From assembly GCF_023197165.1 (NCBI RefSeq), contig NZ_JALPRD010000014.1:1-64000 (forward strand): a stretch of DNA of 64,000 nt, given 5' to 3'. The notes beneath the pieces are model-generated. The model searched no databases, was not told where the DNA came from, and saw nothing but the letters and a program-made list of their open reading frames with translations. Below are positions 60,630-64,000 of the stretch, piece by piece (position 1 is the stretch's first letter; each line of letters starts with the position of its first letter). The position numbers were made by a program, and so were the translations under genes. This DNA comes from Sphingopyxis sp. MSC1_008. Its GTDB lineage: Bacteria > Pseudomonadota > Alphaproteobacteria > Sphingomonadales > Sphingomonadaceae.

Positions 60630-61826
60630 TCAGAGTTCCAAACTAACTTTCGTGATGATTTCGCGCTGCACTTCGTTCGACCCTGCGAAGATCGAAAGTT
60701 TTCGTTCGTTGAAATAATGGGCGGCGATGCCAGCGGCATAGTCGGGACCGATCGGCGGCCCCGGAAAATCTTCGTCAAGCGCTTCGGACACGAAGGGCTG
60801 CGCGTAAGGACCGAGGGCGATGCGCGTGAGGCTGGCAAGCTCCTGCCTGATTTCGGTCCCGCGAATCTTGAGCATGGCACTGAGTTCGAGTGGTGCCGCG
60901 CTGCTTGCCGAGTCAGCGAGCACCCGAAGATTTGTCGTCTTCATATTCTCGAGATCGATTTCGACCCGGGCGATACGGGCAGCGAAGAATGGGTCTTCGG
61001 CCAAGGGGCGGCCGCCCTTCTCCTCATCTTGCGCAACCTCCTTGAGAAAACTGAGCGCCGCGGTCGCGGCGCCGATGCGGGCTTCGCTGGTGCGTTCGTA
61101 GGTCAGGAGATATTTCGCGTAGGTCCAGCCCATATTCTCTTCGCCGACAAGATTCTCCACCGGCACGCGAACGTCCGTGAAAAAGATCTCGTTGACCTCA
61201 TGCTCGCCTTCGAGCGTGATAATGGGACGGACCTCGACGCCGGGCGACGTCATGTCGATCAGGAGGAAGGATATCCCGGACTGCTTCTTTCCCTCGGTCG
61301 AGGTACGCACCAGACAGAAGATCATATCGGCATATTGCGCGAGGGTGGTCCAGGTCTTCTGCCCATTCACCAGATAATGATCGCCCTCTCGTATGGCGCT
61401 CGTCTTGAGGCTTGCGAGATCCGAGCCCGCGCCGGGCTCCGAATAGCCCTGGCACCACCAGTCGGTGCCATCGAGGATACGAGGGAGCCAGTGCTCCTTC
61501 TGGGCGCTCGTGCCGTATTTGATGAGCACCGGGCCAAGCATCGAGACGCCAAAGGGAACGACCCTCGGCGCGAAGGCGAGCGAGACCTCCTCGTCGAAGA
61601 TATGCGCCTGCGCGGTCGTCCACCCCGGCCCCCCGAACTCGGTCGGCCAGTGGCTCGCCAGCCACCCCCGCTCGTGCAGGATGGAATGCCATTCTTCATG
61701 GTCCTTTTTGTGCAGACGTTTCCCGGTGCGCACCTTGTCGGCGATCCGTGCCGGAAGCTTGGCCTTCAGAAAGGACCGCACCTCGGCACGAAACTCCTCC
61801 TCCTCGGGCGTGAAATCGAGGTTCAT
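60630..61826 (-). CDS. Acyl-CoA dehydrogenase, second heteromeric pair, subunit 2
   Basis: The product has 398 residues. FAD/substrate signatures are CQGYSEPGAGSDLASLKTSA and GQKTWTTLAQYADMIFCLVR, and the C-terminus ends in IFAGSNEVQREIITKVSLEL. The wording GWLASHWPTEFGGPGWTTAQ and YAAGIAAHYFNERKLSIFAG is typical of the FadE34/FadE28-like branch found in steroid and terpenoid degradation. Adjacent to subunit 1 with a two-base gap. Confidence 0.9.
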   Translation of the reverse strand: MNLDFTPEEEEFRAEVRSFLKAKLPARIADKVRTGKRLHKKDHEEWHSILHERGWLASHWPTEFGGPGWTTAQAHIFDEEVSLAFAPRVVPFGVSMLGPVLIKYGTSAQKEHWLPRILDGTDWWCQGYSEPGAGSDLASLKTSAIREGDHYLVNGQKTWTTLAQYADMIFCLVRTSTEGKKQSGISFLLIDMTSPGVEVRPIITLEGEHEVNEIFFTDVRVPVENLVGEENMGWTYAKYLLTYERTSEARIGAATAALSFLKEVAQDEEKGGRPLAEDPFFAARIARVEIDLENMKTTNLRVLADSASSAAPLELSAMLKIRGTEIRQELASLTRIALGPYAQPFVSEALDEDFPGPPIGPDYAAGIAAHYFNERKLSIFAGSNEVQREIITKVSLEL

Positions 61827-61922
61827 CTGAACCGCCTTCTTATCTGCCGCCCGAAAACGGGCGAAACATGGGGGGCGGTCACGCCGCGACCGCTGCGAAA
61901 CCTCTCGATGGAGGGATTGGTG

Positions 61923-62735
61923 CTACTTCGCGCTCCAGCGCGGGAGACGCTTTTCGATGAACGCATTGCGCCCTTCCTGCGCGTCCTGCGAGCCGATCGC
62001 CTGTTGGACCGCGGGACGCTCCCAGATGTCGAAGATGCTGGTCGTAAGCGGTAACGAAAGGCTGGCCATCGCGGCTTCCTTGGTCGCCCTCACCGCTAGC
62101 GGGCTGCAGGCGAGGATCGTCTCGGCAAGGCGCAGGGCACCGTCCATGGCGTCGCCTTCGACGACTTCATTGACGACGCCCATGCGCAGCGCGTCGGCGG
62201 CTTCCAGCGTCGCCCCGGTGAGAAGCAGACCCATCGCCCTTTTCAATCCGAGTTCGTGCGTGATGCGCTGAATCCCGCCGGCAAGAGCCACCACGCCTAC
62301 CTTCGGCTCGGGCAGCCCGAAGCGGGCCGTCTCGCTGGCAACGATCAGGTCGCACGCGAGCGCGAGCTCGAACCCTCCGCCGAACGCAAAGCCGTTCACC
62401 GCGGCGATGACGGGCTTGGTCAGGTCGAAGCGCGTCGTCATTCCGCCGAACCCGGACGGTGGAAGATCCGATGCATCGACGGGCAGAGGCTGTGTCAGGT
62501 CCTGCCCGGCGCAAAAGGCGCGCTCCCCCGAGCCGGTGATGATCGCGACCCACGCCTCATCATCGGCAGCGAAGTCGTCGAGGGCCCGGGCCAGTTCAAA
62601 ATGAGCGGGAACGTGCAGTGCGTTGCGGGCTGCGGGCCGCGCGATCGTGAGGATGGTAACCGGACCGCGGCGTTCAACCTCGATATGCTCGAACCCTGTC
62701 GCTTCCACGTCCTTTTGCAAAGTCGAACCTGTCAT
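61923..62735 (-). CDS. Enoyl-CoA hydratase/isomerase family protein
   Basis: This 270-residue crotonase has the oxyanion hole in ITGSGERAFCAGQDLTQPLP and NGFAFGGGFELALACDLIVA. The active-site Glu is in ARFGLPEPKVGVVALAGGIQ, so a true hydratase is likely. The start overlaps the stop of the FMN enzyme (ATGA). With the two dehydrogenase subunits downstream it forms a beta-oxidation operon. Confidence 0.92.
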   Translation of the reverse strand: MTGSTLQKDVEATGFEHIEVERRGPVTILTIARPAARNALHVPAHFELARALDDFAADDEAWVAIITGSGERAFCAGQDLTQPLPVDASDLPPSGFGGMTTRFDLTKPVIAAVNGFAFGGGFELALACDLIVASETARFGLPEPKVGVVALAGGIQRITHELGLKRAMGLLLTGATLEAADALRMGVVNEVVEGDAMDGALRLAETILACSPLAVRATKEAAMASLSLPLTTSIFDIWERPAVQQAIGSQDAQEGRNAFIEKRLPRWSAK

Positions 62736-63694
62736 GCGTTTTTGCCTCCTTGATTTGGGTAAGCGCCTCGCAATGCGACAAGCCTGTCGATCGCATCATG
62801 ATATTCGCGCTCGAACTGATCGATCAGCTCCCGCGTGGGAACGACGTCGCGGATCGACCCGACGCCCTGCCCCGCGCTCAGGATGTCCTTCCAGCGCTTG
62901 GGCTCTCCGAGGACCTTGCTGATATCGACCTTGGCGCCTCCGAGATCACCGAAATAGCCGGGGGCTGGGATCGTCTGCTTGAGCCAGCTGCCGCCAAGGC
63001 CGTCGACCTCGTCGGTATAGACAACGTCGGTGATGTCGGATTCGATGAGAAGCTGCTTCAGGCGCTCGGACGCCGTGCTTTCAGTCGTGTTGATGAACCG
63101 CGTCCCGATATATCCCATGTCGGCGCCGGCCGCGATCGCCCCGGCGAGCGAGGCACCGTCACTGATACAGCCGCCCAGGACGAGGGCCTTGTCTCCGACC
63201 AGCGGTTTCAGCTCTCCCAGGAACGCAAACGGGTTGTACGTCCCCGAATGGCCACCCCCGCCCGACGCGATGGCAATGACGCCGTCAACATTCGCCTCGA
63301 GCGCCTTTTGAGCATGACGAACATTGATGACGTCATGGAAGCACAAGCCGCCGTAGGCGTGGATGGCGTCGGTGACCTCTCGCGTGATACCGATCGAGGA
63401 GATCAGGATCGGAACCTCGTATTTCACGGTCAGCGCAATGTCCTCGGCCAGCCTCGTGTTCGACTTGTGAACCGAAAATTGCGTCGCCCATGGCGCGTCC
63501 GAGGGTATCAGCCGGCCGCGGATATCCTTCAGCCAGTCTTCATAGCCTTCGGAGGTCCGTTGGTTGAACGCGGGGAAGGTACCGACGAGGCCCGCACGGC
63601 TCGATTCCACGACGAGATCCGGGCTCGAGATCAGGAACATCGGCGAAACAATGGCCGGCATGCGAAGGCGCCCGTCGAGGGCAGCGGGAATCAT
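62732..63694 (-). CDS. NAD(P)H-dependent FMN oxidoreductase, nitronate monooxygenase-like (IpdC-like)
   Basis: The product has 320 residues from the ATG at 63694 with GGAGG upstream. TIM-barrel 2-nitropropane dioxygenase family features are MPAIVSPMFLISSPDLVVES, GLVGTFPAFNQRTSEGYEDW, IAIASGGGGHSGTYNPFAFL and the phosphate-binding AAGADMGYIGTRFINTTES. Proteins of this branch include IpdC, which acts on CoA esters of steroid rings C and D, as well as enoyl reductases. It leads the reverse operon with the crotonase and the dehydrogenase pair, which fits a CoA-ester desaturase or reductase better than nitronate detoxification. Confidence 0.85.
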   Translation of the reverse strand: MIPAALDGRLRMPAIVSPMFLISSPDLVVESSRAGLVGTFPAFNQRTSEGYEDWLKDIRGRLIPSDAPWATQFSVHKSNTRLAEDIALTVKYEVPILISSIGITREVTDAIHAYGGLCFHDVINVRHAQKALEANVDGVIAIASGGGGHSGTYNPFAFLGELKPLVGDKALVLGGCISDGASLAGAIAAGADMGYIGTRFINTTESTASERLKQLLIESDITDVVYTDEVDGLGGSWLKQTIPAPGYFGDLGGAKVDISKVLGEPKRWKDILSAGQGVGSIRDVVPTRELIDQFEREYHDAIDRLVALRGAYPNQGGKNA

Positions 63695-63827
63695 GGCTTT
63701 CGTTCCTCCATAGACTCGGCATGGCGCCGGTTTGACGTACCGTAGGAATATTCGCTCTGACCTGAAAGTCAATTATATAACTTCGAAGTACAATTCTTGC
63801 AGAAGTCGAGTTTGCGACGGCCGCGGC
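63695..63827 (-). promoter_or_regulatory. Promoter region of the FMN oxidoreductase operon
   Basis: On the reverse strand this gap carries a perfect TATAAT (within 63780-63770) after the palindrome ACTTCGAAGT (63780-63789). Further downstream is the block AGGTCAGAG (63763-63755) that recurs at 54756-54764 in front of the HisD-like operon. Confidence 0.45.
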
Positions 63828-64000
63828 TCAGTGAGCCTGATCGTCAGACAAGGTCGGATAGGGAGGCAAGGCAAGGAGCAGAACCGCACTCACGGCGACG
63901 AGGACGGCGGCGACGATCGAAGCCAGGACATAATCTCCAAATTGGTCGAAAAACACGCTGAACATCTGGCCGCCGAGGGCACCGCCGATCGTGTAGCAGC
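63828..64000 (-). CDS. MFS transporter, partial (C-terminal 57 residues)
   Basis: The reverse strand is open from the window edge to a stop at 63828. The translated tail CYTIGGALGGQMFSVFFDQF and YVLASIVAAVLVAVSAVLLL is two hydrophobic stretches around a charged turn, followed by a short soluble end (PPYPTLSDDQAH). This is the last pair of helices of a major-facilitator carrier. It lies upstream of the catabolic operon on the same strand and may supply its substrate; the rest of the gene is outside the window. Confidence 0.7.
   Translation of the reverse strand, partial: CYTIGGALGGQMFSVFFDQFGDYVLASIVAAVLVAVSAVLLLALPPYPTLSDDQAH

Noticed and set aside
60357-62054. Forward open frame of 565 codons across the second dehydrogenase pair
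   Set aside because: It is antisense to two well-supported genes and has arginine- and proline-rich composition without domains.
57894-63694. One single operon from the FMN oxidoreductase to the aldehyde dehydrogenase
   Set aside because: Spacing of 96 and 103 bases around the dehydrogenase pair leaves room for internal promoters, so only the overlapping or near-touching pairs are treated as coupled.
1-64000. tRNA, rRNA, CRISPR array or prophage
   Set aside because: No cloverleaf-like segments, repeat-spacer pattern, phage structural genes or integrase were recognised by eye; a dedicated tRNA and CRISPR scan was not possible here.

Overview
The window looks like a chromosomal stretch from a GC-rich alphaproteobacterium, most likely a sphingomonad (Sphingopyxis, Novosphingobium or Sphingobium type). 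The reasons are the three large TonB-dependent receptors, the FecI/FecR pair, the many CoA-dependent catabolic genes arranged in short divergent operons, and the fragments of decayed insertion sequences. No rRNA, tRNA, CRISPR array or prophage was seen. Both ends cut through a gene: an amidohydrolase at the left and an MFS transporter at the right. All assignments come from reading translated sequence, motifs and gene order; no database search was run.

Left catabolic region (1-33.6 kb). A tightly coupled operon at 1.47-7.13 kb (MaoC, acyl-CoA dehydrogenase, MaoC, CaiB-type CoA-transferase, CitE-type lyase, MmgE/PrpD) followed by an IclR regulator matches in content the itaconate and methyl-branched C5-dicarboxylate degradation operons of pseudomonads. 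Next comes a divergent pair of operons (7.97-17.23 kb). One side has a short-chain dehydrogenase, a KshA-like Rieske oxygenase and a crotonase. The other has a thiolase, a BadI/MenB-like ring-cleaving crotonase, an acyl-CoA ligase and two adjacent acyl-CoA dehydrogenase subunits. This is the gene set expected for oxygenation, CoA activation and beta-oxidative opening of an alicyclic or steroid/terpenoid-like ring. The rest of the region holds an aminotransferase plus RraA-like aldolase, a second crotonase, an SBF-type symporter, a LysR regulator, an APH-fold kinase, a TonB receptor, a second CitE-type lyase, an FAD monooxygenase with an NTF2-like partner, a TetR regulator, and a VOC protein, gamma-glutamyltransferase and MFS operon. 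Three copies of one 24-bp palindrome (ATAAGAT-N10-ATCTTAT) sit at the aminotransferase promoter, the monooxygenase/TetR divergent promoter and the VOC promoter, and tie these genes into one probable TetR regulon.

Middle region (33.6-44.7 kb) is a patchwork of small regulated modules: a MocR/YczE divergent pair, a ZnuD-like zinc TonB receptor with a His/Cys-rich loop, a decayed IS1182-like transposase, an Rrf2/FAD-reductase/methyltransferase operon, a second fragment resembling the end of the decayed element, and a MarR/FAD-monooxygenase divergent pair with two identical operator palindromes.

Right region (44.7-64 kb). A FecI-FecR-TonB receptor (with STN domain)-M16 peptidase gene set resembles a cell-surface-signalling uptake system for a peptide or protein ligand. 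A strong intrinsic terminator lies between receptor and peptidase. It is followed by a TetR regulator and a second CoA catabolic block: a 3-hydroxyacyl-CoA dehydrogenase-like gene, a histidinol-dehydrogenase-like/HpsN-type enzyme, an SDR, a thioesterase, an aldehyde dehydrogenase, a second acyl-CoA dehydrogenase pair, a crotonase and an FMN enoyl reductase/nitronate monooxygenase-like gene. The two acyl-CoA dehydrogenase pairs, the Rieske oxygenase, the ring-cleaving crotonase and the nitronate-monooxygenase-like gene together suggest, as inference only, growth on a polycyclic natural product.
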